DNA of 64,000 nt from the NCBI GenBank assembly GCA_028554795.2, contig CM068841.1:26717308-26781307 (forward strand), written 5' to 3'. The translations under genes and the position numbers were made by a program. Positions 1 to 12,090 of the stretch are shown in pieces. The notes below the pieces were generated by a model. The model was not told the origin of the DNA. It did not search any database and saw only the letters and a program-made list of their open reading frames with translations. This DNA is from Sinohyriopsis cumingii. Its lineage: Eukaryota; Mollusca; Bivalvia; Unionida; Unionidae. Every line of letters begins with the position of its first letter. Within the stretch, counting starts at the first letter, position 1.

Positions 1-3000
1 TCACAAGATTCCAGTTCCTCACTTGTGTGAATCATTATAGTATATATAGGTTCACGACTTAAGTTCATGTCCAAAATCAGGGTTGCTAGGTATCCTCAGA
101 TGTGTTCCAAAGGTTCCTCTTTAGAAATCACATCATAAGCCTGAGGGTTGGGAGGTCCTGTTGATGGGCAGTTTAGGTACGCAGTAAATAAAAGGTTGGA
201 AACCACTGTCCTAGATGAATAGAAGTATTCTGGTTAATTTGGGGCCCAGTTCAATGATGTCAGTGGAGTCCTTTCATAATGATGACTGGCCTTCAGCAGC
301 TTAGTTTCTCACGAGATAACTTGAGATTTGTTTATTTTTATTAAAGTGGGTATGCAGTTTTATATTGACAAGATTTTGAAAGTTTGAGTTTTATACAACC
401 TTGTTTAAAGAATGTATGGCCCTTGATTGCCCTTCCTTTTAACTTTCGTTACTACAGCTCATCTTTATCAGAGATATTTGAATTTCAGACGGATATGGTA
501 ATAAGCTTTATGCTGACAAGATCCCTTCAGTTTGGGGTATTCCACAACATTTGCAGTAGTTATATCTCCAGCTTGCACCATCTGACACTGGTTTCCACAA
601 TATTACTTTCTCAAGCATGCTTGGATTTTAGCAAAATGTTGCATATAGCCTTATACTGATGCATTTAATTCCCAACATTATGCGAGTTATGACCCCTGAT
701 TATAAATCCTCCTAACATTGGTTTATGCAGCACAAAATTGCACAGCAGTTTTCGATTTCAGCCAAAGTTTTGACACACCTTTTTATTGATATTTGTTTGA
801 TTTCAAGTAAGAAATGATTCCATGCCATCATATGAAAAGAGTTATGCCCTTCCCCGATTGTCAGCCCTTTGTGACTTTGGTATCCACAGCATCACATAAC
901 CAGGGGTTGTTCTTGGGCTCTTTTAGGTTTGGAGCTTGATATAGACAAGACTTTGAAATGAATTTTATTTTCAGCATTCGCATCATCATTACTTTACCGT
1001 GGATTTTTGGATTTTGATCAGATTTGACGTGCATCATTATTTCAACGAGACCTTGACAGAATTTGACTTGTGCGTAATCCGTTAAAGGCGTTATGACCAT
1101 TGAATGTGCATTCTCTTAACATTGTTTTCGTTGCAAGTTCCTCAGTTTACGGTCTTTCAGAGAAAGCTGTAATTAAAAATGGTTTCCATCATCAATAGTT
1201 CATGTGAATTCTCTTGGAATCCATGATCCATGACCTGTACAGTTTATGGAATCGTTAAATGTCGGACTCTTAAGTCTTAGAAGACATTGGCTGAATATGG
1301 TTACATAACCAAAAGGGTTTCAGTCAAGAGTTATGACTTTCACCCTAACACAATATACGACTCAAATTATGTTGGCATGATATTACCGTTCATGTAGTGA
1401 AGTTGTAACACCGATCAGTCTATCATGCATCCAGATTCCTCTCAACAGAATTCATTTTATGCTAAAGTAATAGTGTCTTTGCATGGCATTTATTGTATAC
1501 TAGTAATAGAACTGCCGAATCAGTTAGCAAGATTCCGGCAAGCTTTATTAGCATAGAGATTTGTGAAGCCTCTAGATCCAATGACATGCAGTCTATTGGT
1601 GTGTTAAGAATGGCTTGTGTTTAAAATAATTGGAACTGTTTATTTAGTTCCCCGTAGTTTTACCTGCAGAGAGTAGGTATTAAGGGACATGCCTGATTTT
1701 CATGCCCTAGTAAAATGATTTGACCTATGAGTCACTTCTTTTTTCAAAATATAATTTAACCTCATAGATTGTGCTTCAAACTATGCAGATTCGTTTCTAT
1801 ATAAACTCGCTTTCTCAGAATATTTTGACTTGTGATACATTCTTGGGTAAAGAAAAGAATCTCCGTAGAATGGACATCCTTTTGTCTCCCGTTTGTGGGA
1901 ATCGAGACATAGCAGTACATTTTCCGACGGCAATGGCATATACGGTTAAGGTTTTACTTCAAGTTTTTCATTTGGATATTTTTCCTAAACCCCTTGATGT
2001 GCATCGTACCTGGTATGAATTACTATGAAGCTAAAACGATTCAATAACGATGCACGCTCCCTTCATTTACAGAAGTTGTATAAAAGTTGCTATGCGGTTT
2101 TTGTTGATGATCTTTTCATTTACTTATATTTGTTATCGCCGCTGATAGAGTTTCTTCATACTTGGGATGAATCATCATTTGGCTTAGACAGTTCATTATA
2201 TGATGTGCTTACCTGCCCCTGTTACCTTGTGGTCAAGGTCACAGAAAATGTGCATCAAGGTTTTGATTCCGGTTTTCCATTTGCCTATATTTCCAAAACC
2301 TCTTGATTGATTTTCGTCATACTTGGTAAGAATCATTGCTGACATAGAATAATTTGTTTTATTATATATTTCATAATTGAATATTTAAATACATCGGTGG
2401 GCTAAAATTGATACCGCCACAGTGACAATATCGCTTTTGGAACTACTTTCTTTTCCCATTTAGGATCTATATGCCTTTCAATAGATTCGAATCGAAATTT
2501 CCATGTTCTTCTGCTGCTTCAGACCTGTCAACTCTTACGATTTTGTCGTAAGTATTACGAAAATTACCCTAATATTACGTACTTAGGCATGCGAGCATAA
2601 ACTACGGAAAAATTATAGTTGCCGAAAATTCCGGATAATTGGTTCGTCCGTGTTTTATTTCGATCCGGGTTTTATCTTAGAATTAGTGAAATTAGTCAGG
2701 GAACCAGACTAACTTTACAGCAGCACCCCAGAAGCGTCTGCATGATCAAAGTCTTGATTATAGAACTTGTACAAATCGCGTACAGAAAGGAATGCATGTT
2801 TAAGACGAAAGGGAAAATAGGCTTCTAGAAAAGTGTTAATAATCAACACAGAAAAATAAAATGGAGTATTCAGATTCTTGTGAATAAAAGCTGGAAAGGA
2901 CACAATTACGTTTATTTAACATCACGTGCCAATTTGAGTATGTCTCGTGGCGGGAGATGGGATTGCCCGTCATGTGAAATGGAAAAGAATTTCCAAGAAT

Positions 3001-3590
3001 TATGTCACGTTGAGAAATAGCAACAAGCCATTGATCTGCATAGAGTTTGGAACTAGAGTTTGTGCTACTCTATTGGTGGTAAACAAAATCTACGCATACT
3101 TTACAAACTTTTCAGTTGAACATAATGTTTATCTTCGATGCGTCGAACTTCTGATTACGTTTTCCAGCTTTACAGTAGCAGTTGTTGACATTTTGTTACA
3201 CCTTACTGAAAACCGGTCAATCTTCCGGAAAAAAAAATCAACTGCCTTAATGAGACAGACTCGTCAGGGTTGGCAGGTCTGCTGCTTCCTCCATATCTCT
3301 CTCTCTCTCTCTCTCCAGACTTGAACATCTTTCAAGTAAATTACCCTCCTAGTGTACATTTATGTAATTAATAAGGAAGTGCCATTTAAAAATTGCTTAA
3401 GAAGAATTCCAAACAACAAATGTAGGCTTCAAGTATTAAAGTTTTCAATTAGCTTTCCACACGAATCTTGCAAATTATTGGTGGTTAACCTGAATTACCT
3501 GTTGTTATTCCATAGTATGTCACACATACAGTGTGCACAGTATGCCCTACGACAAAAATTGACACATAGATAAAAAAAAATTAAATATAT
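1..3590. other. Gene-free AT-rich stretch
   Basis: No open reading frame here has a recognisable domain. The longest ones (for example 2947-3324) begin at a non-ATG codon or have the composition of random sequence. The stretch holds degenerate repeat-like text, such as a block around 2220-2340 containing 'gtggtcaaggtcacag', a pattern I associate with dispersed molluscan repeats (impression only), and a short CT tract at about 3296-3315. Confidence 0.5.
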
Positions 3591-3689
3591 GATTTTAACG
3601 ATGGAAAACAATCATAATCGTATATGAAAACGATAGAAAAAATCGGCATTGATGAGTGTTCGTTGCAAAGAAACCAAAAACAGTATCTA

Positions 3690-3960
3690 CTATCAGAAAT
3701 AAACGAATATTTACTATCAAAAACGCCAATATCTACTATCCACACAAACGTACGCGCACGCATGCAAAACCAAAAATCTACTGTCCACACAAACACACTT
3801 CGGTCGGTATGTATTCGCTTAGAATGTAAGAGAAGATGAAATCTCACAAAAATGCTATCCATTATACCCACTATACAATCCATTGTATCATACTCACTAT
3901 CCAAACGCGCTGTGTTAGCTTAAAATGTAAGAAAACGCGATAAAATCTCACAGAATAGAC
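3690..3960. repeat. Left terminal inverted-repeat region of element 1
   Basis: Short repeated units built on TACTATC/TACTGTCCACACAAAC occur at about 3733 and 3777, and a longer unit containing 'atgtaagaraa...aaaatctcaca' appears twice (around 3821-3850 and 3925-3955). The segment from about 3731 to 3775 is nearly the reverse complement of about 12803-12848 in the right array, which is the evidence for terminal inverted repeats. The repeats are diverged and the outermost base cannot be fixed. Confidence 0.6.
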
Positions 3961-3989
3961 TATCTCTTACACTATCTAAACTACTATGT

Positions 3990-4315
3990 GGAAAAAGCTA
4001 GTATCTTTTTATAGTCAACACTGGTACAAAATTCCTTTAGAAAAACCTAGAATTTGTTATTAGCTACAACTTAAGGGAAATTCCTATCGAAAAACCCACT
4101 ATGTGTTTATAATCTCATCTTGTAGGAAAGTCCTATGAACTAACCTATTATCTATTTATGGCTTTAACCTGTTGAAAGCCATATGAAAAACCTACTATAT
4201 ATTTATAGTCACAACTTGTGTGACGATCCTGTTTGAAAACCCTAGTATATATTTATAGCTACAGCTTGTGGAAATTCCTATAGAAAACCCCAAGTTTACA
4301 TTTATAGCGTCAAAT
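3990..4315. repeat. Subterminal tandem repeat, about 48-50 bp unit
   Basis: About six diverged copies of a unit read roughly as TATATTTATAGCTACAACTTG then AAATTCCTATAGAAAACC. Each unit contains a TATTTATAG-like TATA core. The array lies directly upstream of the polymerase ORF of element 1, where a replication or promoter region would be expected. Copies differ by several substitutions, consistent with age. Confidence 0.65.
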
Positions 4316-4362
4316 CTATCTTCAGTGACGCCAACGTACTGGGCGTTTCAAATATAGTTAAA

Positions 4363-7300
4363 TTGAAACGATCGCATCATTTCGTGGAGAAAGGAGAAGA
4401 AAGTAAGAAGCAGAAACGTGATTTATCTCCTCGCACAGTAGCTGAAGTCTTGGCTCAGATGCATGCCAGCGACTTTGAAGATGACATGAGTGAGCCCGAA
4501 TCTAGGCCCAGAGAGTCTACACCCAACCAAAGTCCACCAGTATCACCCGAAAATTTCTACCGCATTCGAGAGACTGAAAAGCGGTCATCTAGAAAATTTA
4601 GAACTACGGCCTACACATACGCGGTGAAGTTTGAAGGCGTACGTCTGGAGAATGAAGATTTCATCACCGATGTATGGGATTCTTTGTTAACCACACTGAA
4701 ACGGCAATGTGAAGCCAAAGAAGACGATCGCGTGAGGCTTTAAATTCATCACAACAGTTTGAAGTCCCCTTTTCGGATCGAGTTTAGCAGCCCGGCAGAA
4801 CTGACACCTTCCAAAGTCAACGACAAGTTTCACATCGCTGACGGAAATTCGACACTCTTCATGACCCACGTGTCTCTTCCCCAAGGGACAGGACATAAAA
4901 AGGTGTTATTGGTAGACGATCTTCTCAGCACCAAAAAGAGTCTCGTCCAAAATTAACAACCCTATAGACAATATGTGTTTAGCCTGTCCCATCGTGGTGG
5001 GGCGAAACATATGCTGACAAGAACGACATGGCAGAACTCAAAAGAGCCTGGAAAACTATACAACAATCGTACTGAGTCAAACAACGAAGTGAAGCAGAAC
5101 ACCTGTTACAGCAAAGCGAGGCTATCCAAAGACACTCCCTGTGGCATTCCTGACATGCAAACATTTCAAGACGTCTTGGCTCTACGCTACACCTTGAAAG
5201 TGCACCCTCAAGAAGTGTGCAGACCTCTGTTGTTTCGAGGCAAATATTTCAAAGACGGAGAATACATTCACGTCTATCATCACGATGGACATTTCGATGC
5301 CATTACCAGTATCGCCTCATTCCTGGGATAAAGTTATTACTGTGAGAAATGTGACCATGGCTATAACAATCAAGAGCAATAAAAACATTGTGGATCGAAA
5401 TGTGAGGAATGTTTTCCCTCTCAACTCTGTCTGGCCCAGCTTGTCAGCTCACTTTTGTCAGCCCTGTCTGTTACCAACAACATTTAAATACGCGTGGGTC
5501 TCAGAAGAATAATGTTTGTCAGTTGCTGTGATTGTGCCCTACTTGTGAACAAGGCATATGTGGCAACAGTGCCAAGGCACACGCATGTTCAGGAAAGAAA
5601 CGATGTCACATTCGTCGCCAAATCATAGACTTAAAACACGAATGCCATATTCAGACATACCATTCCGAACATCAAGAGGGAGGCGATAACCAGAAGAAAG
5701 GCAATTTAATCTTTATCGAATTTGAATGCATGCAAGAGAGCGGTATTTACATTCCTAATTTATGTGTGGCTCATCGAGCGTGCGAGAAGTGCATCCAAGA
5801 GCGTATCTTTAGTCACTGCCCTCACTGCAGCAAGATTCCTGGTGAACGTGAAAAAATCTTGCGGAGACCTAACACGCTAGCCGATTTGGCCCATTGGATA
5901 TTAAACCCAATCTACGAGACTTGGAGCCAAGAGGACATCGTACGTTACGGAGACTCCCATTGCCATGCTGCGCTGATGGCTCACAATTTCTTGGGATACG
6001 ATGAACAGTTTCTTCTCATATACTATACGGAACAAAGTACCAAACGTCCTAAAGTGACTTTGAACGGAGCCAAAATCATTTCCATGCAAGTTGGACAAGT
6101 GAAGTTTAAAGATTATATGAGTTACTTGGCTATACCTTTGATCCAAATACCTAAAACGTTTGGAATGACGGAAATGACCAAGGGTTATTTCCGCACTTTT
6201 TCAATAGCGAGGCCAATCAACACGCCGTTCTACTCCATTTGCCTGAGGCTCACTACTGCGACCCCGACAACATGCACACCGAACAACGAGAAGCTTTCTA
6301 CGCTTGGTACCACACTCGCGCTTCGGACCCCTTCGACTTTCAGGAAGAACTGGTAAAATATTTTCGTTCCGAAGTGGACATTTTACGGCGTTGCTGTGGA
6401 AAATTTCGAAAATTGTTAATGGAACACGGAGGGATCGATCCTCTGAAAGACGCTTGCACCATTGTCAAAGCCTGTTCCTTAGTATACCGCCAACGATTCA
6501 TGCCCGAAAACACACTGGTTGTCATCAGCCCTCAAACAAACAACATTTTCAAACGTCGATACTCGGTCAAAGCCCTACGCTGGCTACATTACTTGTGCGA
6601 CAAAGAAGACAAATTGATTCAACATGCCCGAAACGGAGGAGGCAAAAAGACCATCGGACAATATTCGTTGGATGCCTGAAACTTAGAAAACCCTCAGATC
6701 GTGTACGAGTTTAACGGATGCTTGTTCACAGATGTCCCCTAAGCTACCCTCAATGTGACACTAAAAATCATTTTTTACAACGTACCTTGGAGGACTTGTA
6801 TGAGGATACTTGTCAGCGACGCTTGAAGTTAGAACAGCAATAATAGTGGTGGAAATGTGGGAACACGAGTACGATCACCGTTTGAAAACTGATCCCGAGT
6901 TTAAACGTATCGTAGAAAGTTACAAGCTGGTGGACCCTCTGAGCGCACGAGATAGTTTGTAAGGTGTACGGACGAATGCCACCTGTTTGCTGTACCAAGC
7001 CGACGAGGGGAAAGGAGAAGAAACCAAATACTTGGACGTGTGTTCCCTGTATCCTTAAGTGTGCAAATATTGTCACTTTCCTGCAGGGCACCCACAATTG
7101 CTGACGGAACACATCGACCTGAAAAACATTCGACAGTGCGAAGGATTGATCAAGTACATAGTCTTGTATCCCACGGACTTGTACCATTCCGTTTTACCTC
7201 ACCATTGCCAGGGAAAACTGATGTTTCTCTTGTGCCGTATTTGTGTCAAAACGTGCAACCAAGACCGACCTTGTCAGTACACCCATGAAGAACGCGCCTT

Positions 7301-8373
7301 GACGGTAACGTGGGTCAGCGTGGAATTGTGTGAAGTCCTGGACTCGGGATACCAACTGTTAGAAGTGTACGAAATTTACAACTTTCCCAAGGCAGAAAAT
7401 ACCACAAGGGCGACGAGACTCAGAAAGGCATTTTCGCAGACTACCTGGATGCCTTTTTGAAACTGAAACAAGAATCTAGCGCTTATTCTTCCTAGTGCCA
7501 CACTCCCGAAGACCAAAATAAATTCAAAGAGAAATACTGGGAGCAGGAAGGTATCACTTTAGACCACGTGGAGAAAAACGAAGGAAGCCGATGGTTTGCC
7601 AAAGTGATGTTGAATTGCTCGTGGGGCAAAATGGCACAACGACCGTGTTTCCCCAAGACGGAGTATTTGACAGAACCTTCTCGCTACTTCCAGATGATTC
7701 ATGACAAAACCAAATACATGGAACACGTAAACTTCCTTCGTGAGGACTTGATATTAGTCAATTACGAAGAAGAATTGGACATTGTAGAAGCCGACGAATT
7801 TGGAAATGTCATCATTGCGGCTTATGTGACAGCCCATGCTCTCTTAAAATTGTGCTAATTTTATGAGCTGTTAGGAGATCGCGTCCTGTACTTTGACACG
7901 GACAGTTGCGTCTACATATATCGCCTGGGTCGCTGTTACTCAAAACTGAAGGGGACCATTTAGGAGTCTGGATGGACGAGCACGCCGACGACAAGATTGT
8001 AAGTTTTGCTAGTGGTGGTCCTAAACATTACGGCTACGAATATCGAAACCCTCAAGGAGAAGAGCACACCAAGTGTAAGGTGAAAAGATTGACTCCCAAT
8101 TATCACACCAGTCGAGTGGTGAAAAACTTTTGCGTACTGAAAGAAGCCTTGCAGTCTGGACAGGATGACAACTTTAAAGTGACCACCTACGAACCGCACA
8201 ATATTGTACGTTTACCTACACACCAAATCGTCAGTCGACATCTGGGAAAAGTGTGTCAAATCGTGTACCAGAAGCGATTGTTGCTTCCCAACCACTTCGC
8301 TTTACCGTACGGACACGCCAATATTGGTCAGCATATAAAGGGGAAATCGTCCAAGACCGATACTTCATTGTAA
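4363..8373 (+). pseudogene. Protein-primed DNA polymerase B (Polinton/adintovirus type), broken copy 1
   Basis: This would have replicated the element from terminal-protein-bound ends. Readable in order: an N-terminal region matching copy 2 (4363-5330); a Cys/His-rich segment with CEKC (about 5340-5640); Exo I as FIEFECMQ (about 5710, canonical Asp changed to Glu); Exo II AHNFLGYDEQF (about 5972); Exo III KYFRSEVDIL (about 6355, again Asp to Glu); Pol A LDVCSLYP (about 7033), followed by TAA at 7056-7058; Pol B KVMLNCSWGKM (7601); Pol C YFDTDSCVYI (7888); and a thumb region with SGGPKHYGYEY (about 8010). The Asn-x-x-Trp-Gly form of Pol B is typical of Polinton-type enzymes. The gene is shattered by stops (4741, 4954, 5329 and more) and frame changes across all three frames. 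The expected start codon is TTG at 4363, where copy 2 has ATG. The family assignment is secure; activity is excluded. Confidence 0.9.
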
Positions 8374-8424
8374 CTACCAACGTCAATCGAGAAAGATGAA
8401 TACTTTTAAATAGACATCATTCAA

Positions 8425-8745
8425 GTTCGGTGGTTCTCAAGTGGAGTGCGATGATGTGCTTTGCGATGAGATCGATGCCGTACGCTGTGACCGCAGCAAT
8501 TCAGTACGACATCATGGGAATTCCGTTATATCTACGACCATACCTACCATGGAAAGTGATGATGTGCGTGTCAAACCTGGTGGATGCAAAAGCGGTGACA
8601 CTCGTTACAGAACATCTTATCACTTTACTGGTTTTCATTGTCAATGTCATCCTCCACGTAAAACCATGCAGCTACTACCCTACGGATGTCATCCATCCCT
8701 GAGTAAACTCCTGCAAATTTCACCTTACCCTCATCGAAATTAGTG
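8425..8745 (+). other. Cys/His-rich ORF of unknown function
   Basis: An open frame just downstream of the polymerase, rich in Cys and His (for example ECDDVLCDEIDAVRCD and FHCQCHPP), lies on the coding strand of the element. The Cys pairs could form a zinc-binding domain, but no family is recognised. It might be the N-terminal part of the gene that continues from about 8713, interrupted by a frameshift, or chance sequence. In element 2 the corresponding place is taken by a BIR gene, and the Cys spacing here does not fit a BIR. Confidence 0.3.
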
Positions 8746-9382
8746 TGAAAGACGAATATTTGTGCGTTTGCCTGAATACAGATTTTTTGAAAGTCGATTC
8801 TAAACCTTCCAAGGCAAAGATAAGGATTGGTTTGTTGTGACTCATTCTTTTTACTACAAGGTAGACTTACTGCAACGAATTTCATAGGAAGAATTAAAGG
8901 ATTATCAAAATGGTTTGCACAATGTGAACTCTGTTCATGAGGAAATGTTTGAACGGAGTGTGATGAGCAAGTTAGTGACTAAACGATTTACATTTGCCAC
9001 TGGAGTACGATCATCTCCGTACAGAAAGTACACTTATTGCCTCCGACAAAAAGAGGTTTCAAAACTGGCTACCGTGCGACAGCCTTTATCAGAATTGATA
9101 CAACAAATTCCGTGGAAGGAAATCAATGAGAGTATTCAGACGGTGGAGGATTACCAACACTTATTACGTGAACCGTGTCCCATGAATTGGGGGTGGGGAT
9201 GTGTGGCGTGTGTCTTAGTGACTTCCTTTCTGGGATTTCGTTTACCAACCGATTCCTTGTGGACTCCTTACGAACAGTACATACAAATACATTATGGTGG
9301 CTTCTTTAAATGTGCACGAAACACTTATTCTTTTCAAAGCTTTACGATTCCATATCGATACATCTCAGTCTCTACTACATGA
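8713..9382 (+). pseudogene. Unrecognised element gene downstream of PolB
   Basis: A coding-like stretch split by at least one frame change near 8815 and a TAG at about 8885. The longest uninterrupted part (8886-9382) reads about 165 residues. It includes a conserved-looking PCPMNWGWGCVACVLVTSF segment (about 9175-9231), a Gly/Trp/Cys-rich patch followed by a hydrophobic run, and then a Tyr-rich tail. Ordinary codon choice and the element context argue that it was once a protein. I do not recognise the family. A Cys-protease-like or structural protein is conceivable, but no His/Asp partner residues can be assigned. It has no counterpart in element 2. Confidence 0.4.
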
Positions 9383-9694
9383 AGAAAATATTTGTAAAAC
9401 TTTGGCGACTTTGGATGCTTGAGACGATGTGGGTATCTTGTTGGTTAAACGAACACTAAAATGACGCACATGATAGAAATATCTACGTAGGAACACAAGT
9501 GGTAGCTGATCAGTTCTTAAACAACGTGCTTTTTTTCCCTAAGATATGAATGGTAATTTTTATTAATACTTTTCTAGGACAAAGAACTGGGTTTTTAAAA
9601 CAAATATGGCATATATCTGAGTGAGAGTTTGGGGGCTTTTTTGTGCTAACATTACCTGGTTAGCTTCCTTGGAATTAACATGGACTAGATTGGA

Positions 9695-10501
9695 GTGAAA
9701 GTTTCATTACGTGATAGGAATACAACTAGTGATATCAAAAGCTTACCAATGGAGATCATCTACAAGTTTCATTACAAGTCTTACAAGTCAAGGGGAGAGA
9801 AGAAGTCCAAGCTAGTGAATAAAGATTATCTTGGCCAAGAGGTGCATAGGAGAAAGGTAGATCAAGTGAACAAATACATTCAATTCATATTTGTTAGAAC
9901 TTTCTTTTGGAGCCTGTACTTGTCAAGAACAGATTTGTCAGCTCAACAACAACATATGTTTTCCAGGTATCCTATTGATTTCACTGGAGAAGTTTGTTTT
10001 TTAAAGATTATCTTAAACGTGCGCGTAATAAAGTAGAAGCAATATGAGGATGGGTATTTGTTTTGTGAAGATGATGAGGAAGTAGAAGTTAGAATTTGAG
10101 GTTAATTTAGTAACTGTATCAGAGTTTAACAGTACCGTTTGTGATGTGAAGTTGAGTGAATCTAAAGTGTTTTAAATTGAAAGGTGTATGAGAAAAGACA
10201 GCGAAAATGTATGGCTTTACATGTGGCTAAAAGTAGTACATGGAAAGGAAATGTGCACAGACTTTACACGGATAAACGTGAGGAATATAGGAATGATACA
10301 TATGCTTTGTATAAGGACTATGAAGTATGGAGAGATAATGGGATTTGGGAGTTTATAAAATTAAACGTGTTGAGTAATGAGAAATGTGTAAAGTACTTTG
10401 GATTGGAATATACAAATGAACATACACATAACTTGGAAGTATGTTTGTTACATGTCCAATTGTTATGTATTGAATGGATAATGCTAAGACCAAAAGCATA
10501 G
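9695..10501 (+). pseudogene. Unrecognised broken gene of element 1
   Basis: Two longer open stretches in the same frame (9695-10036 and about 10184-10501), separated by several stops, read as a charged, Lys/Tyr-rich protein with segments such as KGNVHRLYTDKREEYRND and WEFIKLNVLSNEKCVKYFG. Shared frame and similar composition suggest one decayed gene of at least 250 residues. No motif allows a family call. A structural (capsid-like) role is possible from its position but cannot be supported from sequence by eye. Confidence 0.3.
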
Positions 10502-10633
10502 GTAGCAGAGCTCGTGTATGTAATTGAATAAAAGTTTTGTACCCATACAAGATTAAAAAAATTGGAGTCACTAATCTTTCTGCGAGTCTTTCTTTGAAAT
10601 ATCTGTCTTTTTTTTTGTCTTTCTTTTTGTGAC

Positions 10634-11066
10634 TTGGAAGTTGACATACCTTCGATTCGAAACCTACCACGAAAGAGAAAGTTTACAAGAAAACAAAAGA
10701 CAGTTGATGTCATCAAGAGTGCTGCAGACAGTACTGTGCCATTAGAACACGCACGTACTGCAGAAAACCACGCTACTCGACTACGATGTCTCATTATCTC
10801 ACTTTTACTTTGTCGTTGATCACTGGGATCATAGAAGAGCTCTTCAGAAAGGAAATCTAAAAGAAGAAAGAAGAATGGACGGAGAAGTAGAGACTTCAGA
10901 AGCAAAGAGATCAGAGAACACCAGCAACAGCAGTAGCAGGAACCAGACAGAGGATTTGTCGACTCCAGTGTAGACACAAAAGAGTTCAACTTCCCTTTCC
11001 GACGAAACAGACCCTGTCCTGTGGGGAAAGCCTGCCGCCAGACGGGGACGCAATCATAGACGATAA
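10634..11066 (+). pseudogene. Basic, Ser/Arg-rich protein gene with histone-type 3' end
   Basis: Reading starts in one frame (10634-10819) with a nuclear-localisation-like PRKRKFTRKQK. It switches frame near 10750 and continues as a Ser/Asn/Glu-rich middle part to a very basic C terminus (KPAARRGRNHRR), stopping with TAA at 11064-11066. An internal TAG lies near 10970. The stop lies 31 nt before a 16-nt histone-type hairpin, which is why I trust this C terminus. A small basic protein with such a tail could be a DNA-packaging (core-like) protein; that is inference. No family is recognised. Confidence 0.4.
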
Positions 11067-11097
11067 AAGATTGCAGTAACTCCCCGTCCACAAAAAT

Positions 11098-11150
11098 AGC
11101 CCTTTTCAGGGCTACCCCAATACTCTAGAAAAGAGATACTAGTTCAATTG
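11098..11150 (+). terminator. Histone-type 3' processing hairpin and downstream box
   Basis: AGCCCTTTTCAGGGCT at 11098-11113 forms a 6-bp stem with a TTTC loop. It is preceded by CACAAAAAT and followed by ACCCCA, as in replication-dependent histone mRNAs. Thirteen nt further on comes AGAAAAGAGA, matching the purine-rich histone downstream element that pairs with U7 snRNA, and then TTCAATTGCC. It lies 31 nt after the stop of the preceding broken gene. The same layout recurs at 12530, 49110 (minus) and 50191. Confidence 0.75.
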
Positions 11151-11387
11151 CCAACCCTATTATTTTTGTGTCTATAAGCACTTAGTTTCTTTGTTTTATG
11201 TCCAACAAAATAGAAGTGTGTCTATCAACACTTCCTTTCCCTATCATGTCAGATAGCAGTGTGTTTTTCTTTGTAGTTTGTGATTGTAGTTAAAAAGTGA
11301 ATGTTTCTTTTAGGTCTGCGCTTTCCATATTTCTTTTTGCAATGATATGGGTCTTGCTCAACTAGAACGGATTTCTTGTTAACTTAT

Positions 11388-11810
11388 TTCTGATTGGTAG
11401 CTGACATTTTTGCATTTCAATCCCATGATAAGTTCTACAACTTCGCTGAACAAACGGATTGAAAATATAAAAATTTGGCCCGCACCCTTGCGCGGGATAA
11501 CTAGGGTTGTAAACCCGAACCTGATTGGCTGTTGTATACTTGGGTGTTTTGCTAACTCTTCAACAACTAAAACGGGTTGAAAATGGAAATACTCGGCCCT
11601 TCACTTTGCGCGGGAGAACCAGGTTTGTAAACGTGAATCTGACTGGTAGTTGACTCCCTATTCGATTTTCTAGCTTGGTGGAAACAAAACGGATTGAAAC
11701 TTAGAAAAATTCTACCCGCACTGTATGCGGGACAACTAGATATGCAACCTTGATTCTGATTGGTAGTTAACTTCTTTGGCTGATTTTCTAAATTGGTATT
11801 TCATACAGTC
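11388..11810. repeat. Tandem repeat of about 117 bp with CCAAT-type and hairpin motifs
   Basis: Three to four diverged units. Each has an inverted CCAAT box (TGATTGG at 11391, 11522 and 11757; variant at 11639), an ACGGATTGA-like motif (11454, 11572 as ACGGGTTGA, 11689; spacing 118 and 117) and a small CCCGCA...TGCGGG hairpin. The ACGGATTGA plus CCAAT pairing also occurs in the divergent promoter of element 2 (49455-49477). The array lies between two genes with histone-type 3' ends, so a promoter or enhancer role for the downstream gene is plausible. Confidence 0.6.
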
Positions 11811-11814
11811 ATAA

Positions 11815-12090
11815 CTCTTGCAAACTAATTGAATTACAACTGATTGAATTATAAAACGCACTTAATAATTGGCGGACTAAATTGATGTTTGGACTTGTTT
11901 ACTTTTCCTTGATACCTTTCCTGTTTTACCAACTCCAGAAATGTAAAGGGAAGCGCTTGTCAGTCTGGCTACCCATCGTTGATTCATCAACTTGAAAAAT
12001 AAGTAGAATTGCAAAACTCATGGAACTTCAGTTCGCCTGGAGTATGCCAGGCGCATACTAAATGAACTGGCTATGGATTCCATAGCATAA
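11815..12090. other. Non-coding spacer of element 1
   Basis: The stretch between the 117-bp repeats and the next coding-like frame shows no ORF. It contains a self-complementary GTATGCCAGGCGCATAC around 12044-12060, which could fold, and is otherwise unremarkable. The start codon or first part of the downstream gene may have been lost here. Confidence 0.4.

Noticed and set aside
384..659. 91-codon ORF near the window start
   Set aside because: AT-rich chance frame starting at a non-ATG codon, no domain, no supporting promoter or splice context.
2947..3324. 125-codon ORF
   Set aside because: Begins with GTG, ends in a CT microsatellite, and shows no motif; not supported as an exon.
10318..11091. 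257-codon minus-strand ORF
   Set aside because: Antisense of coding-like plus-strand sequence with a histone-type 3' end on the plus strand; poly Leu/Phe/Cys composition and no motif.
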